A stretch of 63,651 nucleotides of DNA from an uncultured Photobacterium sp. (GCA_947039005.1 CAMQXY010000004.1:1-63651), one strand, 5' to 3'; positions 10,080 to 19,735 are shown, counted from the stretch's first letter. Made by a program: numbers and translations. The notes: a model not told the origin generated them from the sequence alone.

Positions 10080-11615
10080 TTATGCCGCAGCAATCGTTGT
10101 TTGCACCTGATGCTCAGTAATATAAGCCGCAATAAGCTGTTGCTGCAAAGGCGTTAAATACAATCCTAACTTACTACGACGCCACAAAGCATCCGTTGCT
10201 GTTTGTACAAATTCATGTTCCATTAAGTAATCAAGCTCACACTGATAAATTCCTTCACCAAAATGCTGCCCCATATCAACTTCCGTTATTATCCCAGCCA
10301 ATAACACTTCAACACAAAATCCATAATTATGTGCCATCCGCTGACACGTAAATTCGTTTAACCACGGATACTGTTGCTGTAGCTGTGCGGCTAATTTATC
10401 GCCATCAAAATCAGCACTGCCACCTGGTAAGTAGCTCTCTTTGGTCCAAGAAGGCCCCATTTGAGAATAAAACGGCGCTAGTTTTACTAATGCCGATTCT
10501 GCCAATTTACGGTAGGTAGTTAACTTACCACCAAATACGGAAAGTAATGGCGCTTCATCCGCTTGTTGTTCTAACTCTAAGGTGTAATCACGCGTTACAG
10601 CCTGAGGCGAATCAGATTCATCATCACATAGTGGCCTTACACCACTCCAATTCCACACCACATCGTCACGCTGACATTGATGAATAAAATGGCTGTTATA
10701 GACCTTCAATAAATAATCAATTTCCTGCTCATCAATCGCCACATCACGTGGATCACCATGATATTCAACATCGGTAGTGCCAATCACAGAGAAGCGATCC
10801 AAATAAGGGATCACAAACACAATCCGATTATCTTCGTTCTGGAGAATATAAGCTTGAGGTTGATCGTGCACCCGTGGCACCACAATATGGGAACCTTTAA
10901 CTAATCGTATATTTCGCGGTGATTCTAAATCAGTATTCTGATCATAAAATGATTTCACCCACGGACCCGTCGCATTAACAAGCCCATGAGCACAACGTTG
11001 GAAGGTTATTCCCGTTAGCATATCTTTAATGGTCACCCGCCAAAGATCCCCTTCTCGTACCGCCTTCTCAACTCGACACCGATTACGCACTTCTGCGCCA
11101 TGTTTCTCCGCTTCCATCGCATTCAAAATTACCAGTCGCGCATCATCAACCCAACAATCAGAATATTCAAAACCCTGCTTAATTTCAGGCACCAATACAG
11201 AATCAGCACCAAATGATAATCCTTTGCTGGCAGGTAAGGTGGTGCGTTTACCAAGGTGATCGTATAAAAACAATCCGGCACGAATCATCCATGCGGGACG
11301 TAAATGTGGCTGATGAGGTAAACGAAAACGCATTGGTTTAGCGATATGTGGCGCTTTTTTTAATAATACTTCGCGCTCAGCTAATGCCTCAGCCACTAAC
11401 CTAAATTCATAATGCTCAAGGTAACGCAAACCACCGTGAATTAACTTTGAACTCGCGGATGAAGTGGCTGAAGCAAAGTCATCCGCTTCATAAAGCCCAA
11501 CACTTAATCCTCGACCAGCCGCATCGGCTGCAATGCCAGTACCATTAATACCGCCACCAATCACAATTAAATCCAAAGGTTGACTCTTTTCGAGGCCGCT
11601 TAATGCTACTGTCAT
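10080..11615 (-). CDS. glpD: Aerobic glycerol-3-phosphate dehydrogenase GlpD
   Basis: FAD flavoenzyme of the inner membrane face that oxidises glycerol-3-phosphate to dihydroxyacetone phosphate and feeds electrons to quinone. The FAD-binding 'LIVIGGGINGTGIA' lies near the N terminus and 'LRYLEHYEFRLV' and 'GTTDVEYHGDP' are family hallmarks. The start is uncertain: ATG at 11615 (511 residues) is preferred, with ATG at 11630 or an upstream codon at 11657 as alternatives; none has a strong ribosome site. E. coli GlpD has 501 residues. It lies downstream of its repressor gene glpR. Confidence 0.95.
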   Translation of the reverse strand: MTVALSGLEKSQPLDLIVIGGGINGTGIAADAAGRGLSVGLYEADDFASATSSASSKLIHGGLRYLEHYEFRLVAEALAEREVLLKKAPHIAKPMRFRLPHQPHLRPAWMIRAGLFLYDHLGKRTTLPASKGLSFGADSVLVPEIKQGFEYSDCWVDDARLVILNAMEAEKHGAEVRNRCRVEKAVREGDLWRVTIKDMLTGITFQRCAHGLVNATGPWVKSFYDQNTDLESPRNIRLVKGSHIVVPRVHDQPQAYILQNEDNRIVFVIPYLDRFSVIGTTDVEYHGDPRDVAIDEQEIDYLLKVYNSHFIHQCQRDDVVWNWSGVRPLCDDESDSPQAVTRDYTLELEQQADEAPLLSVFGGKLTTYRKLAESALVKLAPFYSQMGPSWTKESYLPGGSADFDGDKLAAQLQQQYPWLNEFTCQRMAHNYGFCVEVLLAGIITEVDMGQHFGEGIYQCELDYLMEHEFVQTATDALWRRSKLGLYLTPLQQQLIAAYITEHQVQTTIAAA

Positions 11616-11658
11616 AATGTTCACATCCATCCAAATCCATATAACAAAACGAACCACA

Positions 11659-11680
11659 AATGCTCGTTCGAAAGTAATGC
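11659..11680. promoter_or_regulatory. Candidate GlpR operator upstream of glpD
   Basis: AATGCTCGTT at 11659-11668 fits the E. coli GlpR half-site WATKYTCGWW exactly; the right half is imperfect (TTCGAAAGTA). It lies 44 bases upstream of the preferred glpD start. The match is to one half-site only, so this is tentative. Confidence 0.4.
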
Positions 11681-11782
11681 TATGATAATAGCCTATATAT
11701 TGATCTGATCCAGCATTGGTTGATATTGTTGTGATATAAGTTTGATCATGGCTGTAAATTTGGTTTTTATCGCTATTTTAAA

Positions 11783-11815
11783 TAAAAAAAACGGGCTTCT
11801 ATTAAAGAAGCCCGT
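11783..11815 (-). terminator. Terminator downstream of glpR
   Basis: Ten-base perfect stem ACGGGCTTCT/AGAAGCCCGT with a 5-base loop, followed on the minus strand by a run of eight T. It ends the glpE-glpG-glpR transcript about 35 bases after the glpR stop, so glpD needs its own promoter. Confidence 0.9.
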
Positions 11816-11847
11816 TATTTAGTATTTATGGGTACATCAGAAACCGA

Positions 11848-12609
11848 TTATTCCACCACTTCAAAATGGATCTCATGTTCCTGTAATCGTTCAACGAGAC
11901 TTACTGGCGGTAACTGATCGGTAAATAGCATATTAATTTGACTAATATCGCCCAAATTCACCATCGCATTACGACCAAACTTAGTATGGTCGACCCCCAA
12001 CATCACACAGCGACTATTTTCAATTATCGCTTGTTTAACCCGTACTTCATGGTAATCAAAATCTAATAATGAACCATCAAGATCAATGCCACTAATACCT
12101 AGAATGCCGAAATCTAATCGAAACTGAGAAACAAAATCGAGGGTTGCTTCACCAACAATACCACCATCACGATTACGCACTTCACCGCCAGCTAAAATCA
12201 CGCGGAAATCTTCTTTCGCCATTAATAAACTGGCAACATTAAGATTGTTGGTTACGATCCGTAAATCATTATGGTTCATTAACGCACGCGCCACCGCTTC
12301 TGGTGTGGTACCAATATCAATAAATAATGTCGCGCCATCGGGAATATGGCGAACTAAGGCTTGAGCGATACGATCTTTTTGCTCTAATTGTAATACTTGA
12401 CGAGTGCTATAAGCGGTATTAACCGAACTAGAAGGAATAGTGGCACCACCATGATGACGACGAATTTTATTTTCATCAGCCAACTCATTAAGATCACGGC
12501 GAATCGTTTGCGGGCTAACATTGAAACGTGCCACAAGATCGTCAGTACTGACGTATCCCTGACTCATGACTAAATCAATAATTTCTTGATGACGTTTACT
12601 TTGCTTCAC
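11848..12609 (-). CDS. glpR: Glycerol-3-phosphate regulon repressor GlpR (DeoR family)
   Basis: DeoR-type repressor that releases DNA on binding glycerol-3-phosphate. I place the start at the GTG at 12609 (253 residues; E. coli has 252): it follows an AGGAGC site at good spacing and aligns with the E. coli N terminus. An in-frame ATG at 12678 would run through a terminator-like hairpin and is less likely. The N-terminal helix-turn-helix is 'VSPQTIRRDLNEL'; the C-terminal sugar-phosphate domain contains 'FIDIGTTPEAVA' and 'ILAGGEVRNRDGGI'. Genes glpE and glpG precede it as in E. coli glpEGR. Confidence 0.95.
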   Translation of the reverse strand: MKQSKRHQEIIDLVMSQGYVSTDDLVARFNVSPQTIRRDLNELADENKIRRHHGGATIPSSSVNTAYSTRQVLQLEQKDRIAQALVRHIPDGATLFIDIGTTPEAVARALMNHNDLRIVTNNLNVASLLMAKEDFRVILAGGEVRNRDGGIVGEATLDFVSQFRLDFGILGISGIDLDGSLLDFDYHEVRVKQAIIENSRCVMLGVDHTKFGRNAMVNLGDISQINMLFTDQLPPVSLVERLQEHEIHFEVVE

Positions 12610-12931
12610 GGCTGGAAAGCTCCTATCTATACCTGCCATATTCAGCAATGAAAGGTAATAAAAACAAGGCTCCGCCAATGCGAAGCCTTTTCATATTACC
12701 TACAGCTCCACTAAGAAGCCAAATTTAATCATCCATTTTGCTGTTGTAACGCAAGTTGCTGCTGTTGATAGGCCTTCTTTTCTCCAACCATGGTGATAGT
12801 AAAACGACCATTTCAATTCAGTGAGTCACAAACAGATCAATATCAATCGTGCATTCACGACCGTAATGATGCCGTCAAGCTAAACATCATTACGGGTAGT
12901 TAGAGGATTTAGAGGATGTAAAGGCAGGAAA
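12610..12931 (-). other. glpG-glpR intergenic region with three hairpins
   Basis: A 322-base gap within the glpE-glpG-glpR series. It holds an imperfect stem AAGGCT-CGC/GCG-AGCCTT at 12666-12689, followed on the minus strand by GTTTTTATT (terminator-like, about 40 bases before the glpR start); a perfect 11-base stem CCGTAATGATG/CATCATTACGG at 12861-12895 just past glpG; and between them a small TCGTG/CACGA hairpin at 12847-12860. The first could attenuate read-through from glpG into glpR. No ORF is visible. Confidence 0.6.
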
Positions 12932-13771
12932 CTAGGCTTTAGGTTTAATTAACTTGGCATCAATTAACGCAATCGCACAACCGGTTAATAAACCAAATAA
13001 GTGCGCCATATTAGCAATAGGAATACCCGCAGGTTCAACAAAACCAATAATCAGCCATACCAACATAAAGACGACATAAGAACGAGCAATCACTAAACCA
13101 CGCTGAGGAGCCAGCCAGCCCATCCACCAGATATAACCTAATAACGCATAAACCACGCCAGATAAACCACCAAAATTAGGCCCATCAAGCCAAAATTGAC
13201 CAAAACCTGAGATTAGCGATGAAATAAGGAATAACTGTACTAACTTAGCTGAACCACTGTGACGTTCAATTTGTCCGCCAAGTAACCACCACCACAAGCA
13301 GTTAAAAATCACATGCAGTGCTGAGAAATGGAGTAATGCGTGGCTAAAGTAACGCCATAGCTGCCATTGATCGCCGTTCATAAAAGGAAAATGAAACCAA
13401 TCAAAAAGCAGTGCTTCAAAACCTAATAACCACAATCCATAAATCACCAATGCCGCGACCATTACCACTAACGTAAAAGGGCCTGCTTGGGCTTTAACCA
13501 TCGAGACTAAACTTGGGCTGGAGTAATCAAACTTGGCAGTACGACTCTCGGCGACTTGCCACGATGCTTCTTGATATTTGCGATTATTTGGATTGGCAAT
13601 AAATGCATTCAGTTCCGCTTCTGCTTCAACTAAATATTGGGTGTCTTGCAGCCATAACGCAAATTTACCCTCCGGCTCTGGGGCTAAAGTCAGTTCAATA
13701 CCCCGTGAAGCCATATAATCAATAAATGCCTGAGCATGACGGGGGTTATAAAATTCAGCTAAGCGATGCAT
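12932..13771 (-). CDS. glpG: Rhomboid intramembrane serine protease GlpG
   Basis: Intramembrane protease that cuts transmembrane substrates. The 279-residue form starting at the ATG at 13771 matches E. coli GlpG (276 residues); an in-frame TTG at 13789 is possible. A soluble N-terminal domain (about residues 1-90) precedes six or so membrane helices. The catalytic dyad is Ser204 in 'GGLSGVVYALLGY' and His257 in 'NMAHLFG'. 'HFSALHVIFNCLWWWLLGG' is the conserved HxxxxHxxxN region. Between glpE and glpR, the canonical place. Confidence 0.96.
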   Translation of the reverse strand: MHRLAEFYNPRHAQAFIDYMASRGIELTLAPEPEGKFALWLQDTQYLVEAEAELNAFIANPNNRKYQEASWQVAESRTAKFDYSSPSLVSMVKAQAGPFTLVVMVAALVIYGLWLLGFEALLFDWFHFPFMNGDQWQLWRYFSHALLHFSALHVIFNCLWWWLLGGQIERHSGSAKLVQLFLISSLISGFGQFWLDGPNFGGLSGVVYALLGYIWWMGWLAPQRGLVIARSYVVFMLVWLIIGFVEPAGIPIANMAHLFGLLTGCAIALIDAKLIKPKA

Positions 13772-13877
13772 AGTTATCACTCTAATCAATAAGACATTAT
13801 AAATACTAAAAGCAGCGAGTTATCATAAAAAATAAATGACATCTCTGTTTCGTTAATTTTATCAATGGCTAACTTAA

Positions 13878-14198
13878 CTAGACTTGTACCATTGGTAATG
13901 CTTCTCGACGCCAAGCTTCAAAACCACCATCAACACTATAAACTTGCTCATAGCCTTGATTCGCTAAATACTGAGCGGCCCCTTGACTACTGACTCCGTG
14001 ATAACACATCACCAATAACGGTTGTTCAAAATCAACCTCATCCATTAAAGTCACCATGGTGTCATTGGTCAAATGAAAGGCTGCTTCGGCATGTGCCAGC
14101 GCATAAGATTGAGGATCACGAATATCGACTAATACCGCATCAGGTTGTTGCAGTAACTGTTGTGCTTCTAGCACAGAAAGATGTTGGAACGGTTCCAT
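13878..14198 (-). CDS. glpE: Thiosulfate sulfurtransferase GlpE
   Basis: Single-domain rhodanese that transfers sulfane sulfur from thiosulfate to cyanide or thiols. The start at 14198 has an AAAGGAAA site and gives 106 residues (E. coli 108); an upstream in-frame start at 14237 lacks one. Active-site Cys65 lies in '[11 protein letters not shown]'; '[14 protein letters not shown]' is the conserved rhodanese segment. First gene of glpE-glpG-glpR. Its promoter must lie in the DnaA-box-rich region upstream. Confidence 0.95.
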   Translation of the reverse strand: MEPFQHLSVLEAQQLLQQPDAVLVDIRDPQSYALAHAEAAFHLTNDTMVTLMDEVDFEQPLLVMCYHGVSSQGAAQYLANQGYEQVYSVDGGFEAWRREALPMVQV

Positions 14199-14263
14199 AA
14201 TATTTCCTTTTAATTGCATCAATAAAGGCAGTAGCAAAGGCCAATAACACCCATAACAATCGT

Positions 14264-14684
14264 GATCAACAATAACGGTAGATCACTACCACACGATCCT
14301 GATGCTAACGCCGGCAAGATAATGCATGACTACGCATTGTACCTCAGCTTAACATTGGTATCTCCCACCCAAAAAATAAGGTTTTATCCACATCACACTA
14401 ACCACCACTAACGGTAACTCTTCAGTACCGACAAGGGCTTGTCGCTGCCAACGCTACCATAGCGAACACAAAGTAACCACTTGTGGAAAAGCCTGTGGAT
14501 TGCGTTGATAATGTGGTTGTAAATAAAAAGATCCACTACATGTAGATCGGATCCCAATATAAGCTGTGGATAACTTAACTAAGCATACACACAACTATTC
14601 ACAAATGTGACTTATCACACATAAAATCAGGCAGATAACACATTAACGTACAATCACGGTTATCCACCGATTGCGACGGCGATC
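14264..14684. other. Non-coding region rich in DnaA-box-like and GATC sites
   Basis: The gap between glpE and rpoH (14199-14743) has no ORF. It contains perfect DnaA boxes TTATCCACA at 14384-14392 (plus) and 14565-14573 (minus), one-mismatch boxes at 14482-14490 (minus), 14595-14603 (plus, against TTATNCACA) and 14660-14668 (plus), and a two-mismatch one at 14494-14502 (minus). Seven GATC sites lie at 14264, 14281, 14295, 14530, 14545, 14550 and 14681. Such density resembles DnaA-binding loci (oriC, datA, DARS). Function is inferred only; it could also be a DnaA-responsive promoter for glpE. Confidence 0.6.
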
Positions 14685-14693
14685 GACAGCGAT

Positions 14694-14724
14694 AAAAAAA
14701 CCGACACTAAGGTCGGTTTTTTTG
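14694..14724. terminator. Terminator downstream of rpoH
   Basis: Stem ACCGAC/GTCGGT (14700-14717) with A run before and T run after, so effective in both directions; it lies 20 bases past the rpoH stop. Confidence 0.9.
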
Positions 14725-14743
14725 TGTCAGCAGACTGCGTCAA

Positions 14744-15604
14744 TCAGTAAAAATCACCCACTGCATCTTTAAGCTTTTTCATAGCATTTTTTTCTAACTG
14801 GCGAATACGCTCAGCTGATACACCATAATTATCGGCTAAATCTTGCAGAGTGGACTTTTGATCATCTAACCACCGAGAGCGGACAATATGCTGACTGCGT
14901 TCGTCAAGACTGGCTAATGCTTGTGATAAGCGATTATTAGCATGACTTTCCCAATTACTTTCTTCATAACTCAAGGCAACATCAGAGCCTTTATCTTCAA
15001 GGAAATAAGCGGGAGCCATTGGTGCTGAATCACGTTCATCATCATCGTTTTGCATTTCAAAAGTAGGATCTTGAGCCGCTAAACGTGATTCCATCTCACG
15101 AACTTCAGCAGGTTCAACCCCTAACTGTTGAGCGACCATGTTAACTTCATCATTATTAAACCAACCTAAGCGTTTCTTTGATTTACGTAAATTAAAAAAT
15201 AATTTTCGCTGTGCTTTGGTGGTTGCTACTTTCACTATCCGCCAATTACGCAATACATATTCATGGATCTCTGCTTTGATCCAATGTACGGCAAAAGACA
15301 CTAATCGCACGCCAACTTCAGGGTTAAAACGCTTAACCGCTTTCATCAAGCCGATATTGCCTTCTTGAATTAAATCAGCAATCGGTAAACCATAGCCTGA
15401 ATAACCACGAGCAATATGCACCACAAACCGTAAATGGGACATCACTAACGCTTTCGCTGCGTTAATATCACCGTCATAGTGCAAAGATTCAGCAAGCTCT
15501 TTTTCACGCTCAGGTGTTAGCATGGGATAACGGTTTACAGTCTGAATATAACTTTCAAGACTATCCGCCGAAACTAAAACTAATTTCGACATCTCATTTG
15601 ACAT
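14744..15604 (-). CDS. rpoH: RNA polymerase sigma-32 factor RpoH
   Basis: Heat-shock sigma factor directing RNA polymerase to chaperone and protease genes. The start at 15604 follows CCGAGG at 8 bases and gives 286 residues (E. coli 284). Region 2 contains '[36 protein letters not shown]', read here in parts; the RpoH box 'QRKLFFNLR' and region 4 helix-turn-helix '[19 protein letters not shown]' are intact. It follows ftsX by about 180 bases, the classic ftsYEX-rpoH order. Confidence 0.97.
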   Translation of the reverse strand: MSNEMSKLVLVSADSLESYIQTVNRYPMLTPEREKELAESLHYDGDINAAKALVMSHLRFVVHIARGYSGYGLPIADLIQEGNIGLMKAVKRFNPEVGVRLVSFAVHWIKAEIHEYVLRNWRIVKVATTKAQRKLFFNLRKSKKRLGWFNNDEVNMVAQQLGVEPAEVREMESRLAAQDPTFEMQNDDDERDSAPMAPAYFLEDKGSDVALSYEESNWESHANNRLSQALASLDERSQHIVRSRWLDDQKSTLQDLADNYGVSAERIRQLEKNAMKKLKDAVGDFY

Positions 15605-15783
15605 TCGAAAACCTCGGGTAATTTTTGTGCAATCGCAACGGTTATTGAGCATATGCTATCGTTGTGTGAACCGACAATGATGCCTGTAAACATAGTTCAA
15701 ATGCAAGCCGAAGCGCAAATATATATGATTATAAGCATCATTTTTCGTTATCGTGCTGTTTTAAAAACTATTAACAACGACTG

Positions 15784-16716
15784 TTAAATAGGGTTAATTT
15801 CACGCAAGTGACGCCCAGCTGCAAGACGCGCAGCCATCAAACCAAGAAACGTCGCGAGCATTACCATAATTAGGCTTTCATCCCAACTTAAACCCAACAT
15901 TCTAAAATGGCTACCATAAAGATCAGACAATTGCGCAACAGCATTACCCAATAATAGAACCACTGCTTGGGTTAATCCCCATGCAATCACAGCGGCAATT
16001 AAGCCGTACCATACTCCAACATAAAGATAAGGACGAAGAATATAGCTATTGGTCGCGCCAACCATCTTCATCACTTGAATTTCATCTTTATGACTTAATA
16101 CTTGTAAACGTAAGGTGTTACCTACAATTAAGAACACCGCAAATAACATTAAGCCTGACATTAATAATGCTAATGCTACCGCTAATTGCTGAATGGCGGC
16201 TAAACGTTGCAGCCAATCACTGTCTAAACGAACTTCTGCAACTTGATCTTGCTTACCTAATGTAGCCGCTAACTCATTAGCCTTTGCCGTGGTTTGCCAA
16301 GCACTATTGGGTTCAACAATCACAACTGCGGGTAACGGGTTATTTTTATCGTCAAACAAATTCAGTGCTTTCTCAAAGCCACCGTTTTGGCGAAATTGTT
16401 CTAAACCTTGATCAGCAGTAATATATTGAACACTATTAACTTGTGACCAATTTTTGATTTTATCTGCTAATGCCTGACCATCGTCATTACTGACATCGTG
16501 CTTTAAATACAAGGTAATTTGACTTGGATTTTGCCACGCATCTGCCACCACGGTAATATTTTTCGCCATTAAATAAAACGTACACGGCAAGGTTAACGCG
16601 ACCGCTAGCACAGCCAGAGTCAAAAAATTGCCCAATGGACGACGAAACATATCTTTTAATGCAAAGCTTGCTTGTTGGCGATGAATTGCAAAAAAACCAA
16701 TCGATTTACGCGCCAT
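15784..16716 (-). CDS. ftsX: Cell division protein FtsX
   Basis: Membrane partner of the ATPase FtsE; the complex acts at the septum to activate peptidoglycan amidases via a periplasmic EnvC-type protein. The 310-residue protein has a cytosolic N terminus, a first helix (about residues 28-50), a large periplasmic loop and three C-terminal helices, the type V ABC layout. It starts inside ftsE (11-base overlap), suggesting coupled synthesis. Confidence 0.96.
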   Translation of the reverse strand: MARKSIGFFAIHRQQASFALKDMFRRPLGNFLTLAVLAVALTLPCTFYLMAKNITVVADAWQNPSQITLYLKHDVSNDDGQALADKIKNWSQVNSVQYITADQGLEQFRQNGGFEKALNLFDDKNNPLPAVVIVEPNSAWQTTAKANELAATLGKQDQVAEVRLDSDWLQRLAAIQQLAVALALLMSGLMLFAVFLIVGNTLRLQVLSHKDEIQVMKMVGATNSYILRPYLYVGVWYGLIAAVIAWGLTQAVVLLLGNAVAQLSDLYGSHFRMLGLSWDESLIMVMLATFLGLMAARLAAGRHLREINPI

Positions 16717-17374
16717 GTGCCAATTCCCTTAAATTACCTTTATGTAGATCTAAACGACGATAATCACGGCTAGCCAGCAATGACGTATCATGGGTTGCCA
16801 TTAATACTGCGACACCAACCCGATTAAATTCTTCAAACAAGCGTAAAACTTGTTGTGATAATTCTGCATCAAGGTTACCGGTTGGCTCATCGGCCAACAG
16901 TACCATAGGTTTGTTAACAATCGCGCGGGCAATGCCAACGCGCTGTTGTTCACCGCCAGATAATTGGATAGGCAAACATTTTGCCTTATCCAATAATCCG
17001 ACTTTATCCAACGCTGCGCTCACACGACGTTTGATATCATGTTCAGTCATTTGTTCAACCCGTAATGGCAATGCAATATTATCGAAAACACTGCGATCCA
17101 TTAACAGTTTATGATCTTGAAAAATAATACCAATATTGCGACGCAAAAATGGGATTTGTTTATTCGGCAACCGAGTAATATCATGACCATTGAACCAAAT
17201 CTTGCCGTCACTTGGACGCTCAAGGGCACAAATTAATTTCAGCAGGGTACTTTTACCGGCGCCAGAATGACCAGTAAGAAAAGCCATATCTGCTGGTTGC
17301 AGGTGAAAATCTACTTTTTGTAGGGCTTGCCTACCACCACGATAAGCTTTACTTACCTGCTGAAATCGAATCAC
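16706..17374 (-). CDS. ftsE: Cell division ATP-binding protein FtsE
   Basis: ABC ATPase working with FtsX at the division septum. At 222 residues it is of family length. Walker A 'GHSGAGKST', signature 'LSGGEQQRVGIARAI', Walker B 'VLLADEPTGNLD' and the H-loop His in 'LMATHDTSLL' are all present. Only 4 bases separate it from ftsY upstream. Confidence 0.97.
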   Translation of the reverse strand: MIRFQQVSKAYRGGRQALQKVDFHLQPADMAFLTGHSGAGKSTLLKLICALERPSDGKIWFNGHDITRLPNKQIPFLRRNIGIIFQDHKLLMDRSVFDNIALPLRVEQMTEHDIKRRVSAALDKVGLLDKAKCLPIQLSGGEQQRVGIARAIVNKPMVLLADEPTGNLDAELSQQVLRLFEEFNRVGVAVLMATHDTSLLASRDYRRLDLHKGNLRELAHGA

Positions 17375-17378
17375 TTTA

Positions 17379-18782
17379 TTATTCCTCGTTGCTAAATAAC
17401 GCTTCTATAAACTCATCGGCCGCAAACGGTCGTAAATCATCAATGCCTTCACCAATACCAATATAACGAATTGGAATATTAAATTGATCAGCAATGGCAA
17501 AAATAACCCCACCTTTAGCGGTACCATCTAATTTGGTAATCGTGATCCCTGATACGGGTGCCACTTCACTAAATAATTTTGCCTGACTAATGGCATTTTG
17601 ACCCGTACCGGCATCGAGTGTTAGCATAATTTCATGCGGTGCTTCGCTATCAATCTTTTGCATCACCCGCACAATTTTACGCAACTCTTCCATTAAATGA
17701 CCTTTGTTTTGCAAACGCCCTGCGGTATCGGCAATAACAACATCAACATTTTTCGCTTTGGCAGATTCTATTGCATCGAAGATCACTGACGCACTATCAG
17801 CACCTGTATGCTGAGCGATCACTGGGACATTATTACGTTCACCCCAAACTTGTAATTGCTCAACAGCTGCAGCACGGAAAGTATCACCCGCCGCTAACAT
17901 TACCGATTTACCTTCGGCTTGGAATTGTTTGGCTAATTTACCAATGGTGGTGGTTTTACCAACACCATTAACGCCCACCATTAAAATAACATACGGCTTT
18001 TTAGTCATATCAACCACTAACGGTTGTTCGACTTTAGCCAGCATCTCACCCAGCTCATCTTTTAGTAAACCATAAAGTGCTTCACCGTCATGTAAATCAC
18101 TGCGTGATGCTTTTTCGGTGAGATTATTAATGATTTTTAATGTGGTATCCATGCCCACATCAGCAATTAATAACTGCTCTTCCAACTCTTCAAATAATTC
18201 ATCGTCAATTTTCTTACCGCGGAACAAACCAAAGAAACCAGCGCCAAAATTGGTTTTAGTACGTTTTAATCCACGCATTAAACGGCTAAAAAAGCCTTCT
18301 GATTTTGGTTTCTCCTGCTCAACAGGTCCAGTAACTATCGGTGTATTTTCATCGGCGGTGTCAGCAATGATATCGCTAACATTTGCCTCAGATACCACCT
18401 CAGCAACCGATGTTAGTGATAACTCACTTCGATCTTCGCTCTTTCCTGCTACTTGTTGGCTTATCTCAACGTCTACAATCTCATCATCAACCGCACCATC
18501 AGTAACAATAGTGTCTTTTTGATGATCATTTTCTTGCAACGTTGCAGCCAATTGGCGATCATTCGTTTCAGCTATTAATTCTGGATCGATGGGTGTTTCT
18601 AGCTCAATGCCATGATTATGACTGGCTTTCAGCCCCTCATCGTCAGAGGAATGTGTTGATTTTTGGCTATCAACCGAGCCATCAACTACTGATTGATCAG
18701 TAGCTTGTTCCTTTGATGCGTCGTTATCTTCAGAGCTAAATCCTAGCCATGAAAATAATCCGCGTTTCTTTTTTTCTGCCAT
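17379..18782 (-). CDS. ftsY: Signal recognition particle receptor FtsY
   Basis: GTPase receptor that docks SRP-ribosome complexes at the inner membrane. The start at 18782 (467 residues) has AGGA at 9 bases. The N-terminal part (about residues 1-165) is acidic and poorly conserved, beginning with a basic amphipathic stretch 'KKKRGLFSWLGF'. The NG domain follows: G1 'GVNGVGKTTTIGKLA', 'AAGDTFRAAAVEQL', 'DTAGR' and 'TKLDGTAKGG'. Head of the ftsY-ftsE-ftsX group, divergent from rsmD. Confidence 0.97.
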   Translation of the reverse strand: MAEKKKRGLFSWLGFSSEDNDASKEQATDQSVVDGSVDSQKSTHSSDDEGLKASHNHGIELETPIDPELIAETNDRQLAATLQENDHQKDTIVTDGAVDDEIVDVEISQQVAGKSEDRSELSLTSVAEVVSEANVSDIIADTADENTPIVTGPVEQEKPKSEGFFSRLMRGLKRTKTNFGAGFFGLFRGKKIDDELFEELEEQLLIADVGMDTTLKIINNLTEKASRSDLHDGEALYGLLKDELGEMLAKVEQPLVVDMTKKPYVILMVGVNGVGKTTTIGKLAKQFQAEGKSVMLAAGDTFRAAAVEQLQVWGERNNVPVIAQHTGADSASVIFDAIESAKAKNVDVVIADTAGRLQNKGHLMEELRKIVRVMQKIDSEAPHEIMLTLDAGTGQNAISQAKLFSEVAPVSGITITKLDGTAKGGVIFAIADQFNIPIRYIGIGEGIDDLRPFAADEFIEALFSNEE

Positions 18783-18866
18783 TGGCAAATCCTAGCGCTT
18801 GATTGGTACAATTTACGGCCTAAAAACAGGTGTATACTATCATTTTCTTAACGGTCAAAAAAATCT

Positions 18867-19472
18867 ATGACGCAGCGAAGACAGCAAACAACTCGCAAAA
18901 CACAAAATAATCGTCCTGGTGGGTTCGTTAGAATCATCAGCGGACAATGGCGTGGACGCAAATTACCCGTTCATGATGTCGAAGGACTCCGTCCAACCAC
19001 TGACCGTGTCAAAGAAACACTTTTCAACTGGTTAGCGCAAGACATTTATCAATCTAAATGCCTTGACCTTTTTACTGGTAGCGGTGGCTTAAGTTTTGAA
19101 GCACTTTCACGTGGTGCTGAAAGTGTCACTATGCTTGAACTTGATAAAAAAGCAGCCGCACAACTCGAAATAAACCTCAACACAGTAAAAGCGACCAATG
19201 CCACTGTGATCAATAGCGATAGTTTACGCTTTTTGTCACAAACAGGTACGCCGCACGATATTGTTTTTATCGATCCTCCGTTTCGCAAAGATCTTATTCA
19301 AGATGTTATCACAGCGTTAGAAAATAATGGCTGGTTAACACCGCATGCAATGATTTATATTGAAGCAGAAAAGGAATTAGGTCAGTTGGCAATCCCTAGC
19401 CACTGGCATTTACATCGCGAAAAAAGTGCTGGCCAAGTCTGCTACCGCTTATTTTCCAGAGAGGAACCATGA
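18867..19472 (+). CDS. rsmD: 16S rRNA (guanine966-N2)-methyltransferase RsmD
   Basis: SAM-dependent enzyme that methylates G966 of 16S rRNA. The 201-residue protein has the opening 'VRIISGQWRGRKLPV', SAM-binding 'CLDLFTGSGGLSFEALSRGA' and catalytic 'IDPPF' near residue 135. Divergent from ftsY as in E. coli. It overlaps the next gene by 4 bases (ATGA), so the two are coupled. Confidence 0.96.
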   Translation: MTQRRQQTTRKTQNNRPGGFVRIISGQWRGRKLPVHDVEGLRPTTDRVKETLFNWLAQDIYQSKCLDLFTGSGGLSFEALSRGAESVTMLELDKKAAAQLEINLNTVKATNATVINSDSLRFLSQTGTPHDIVFIDPPFRKDLIQDVITALENNGWLTPHAMIYIEAEKELGQLAIPSHWHLHREKSAGQVCYRLFSREEP

Positions 19473-19735
19473 AAGCACTGATCATTACTGCCAAAATAGC
19501 GATAGCCTTAGTCTGGCTAATATTGTTCATTAATATCGTTCACCCTTTTCCGGGAGTGTCGGCGATAGCGCTGTATATCATGACCGCGTTTTTGTTCATG
19601 ATGCACGGCTTACAAATGCTGATTTTCGTTGGCGCGTTTGGTGATAAAATCAATATGTCGCGTTGGGAGCATTGGTCAATTTTAATTTTTGGTATCTTTG
19701 CACTGCTTGATATTCGTCGCAAGCACATGATGTAA
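19469..19735 (+). CDS. DUF1145 family membrane protein (YhhL-like)
   Basis: Small inner-membrane protein of unknown function, 88 residues with two to three hydrophobic helices and a short basic C-terminal tail ('DIRRKHMM'). It shares the ATGA overlap with rsmD, the same arrangement as E. coli rsmD-yhhL, which supports the DUF1145 assignment. No catalytic residues are apparent. Confidence 0.8.
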   Translation: MKALIITAKIAIALVWLILFINIVHPFPGVSAIALYIMTAFLFMMHGLQMLIFVGAFGDKINMSRWEHWSILIFGIFALLDIRRKHMM

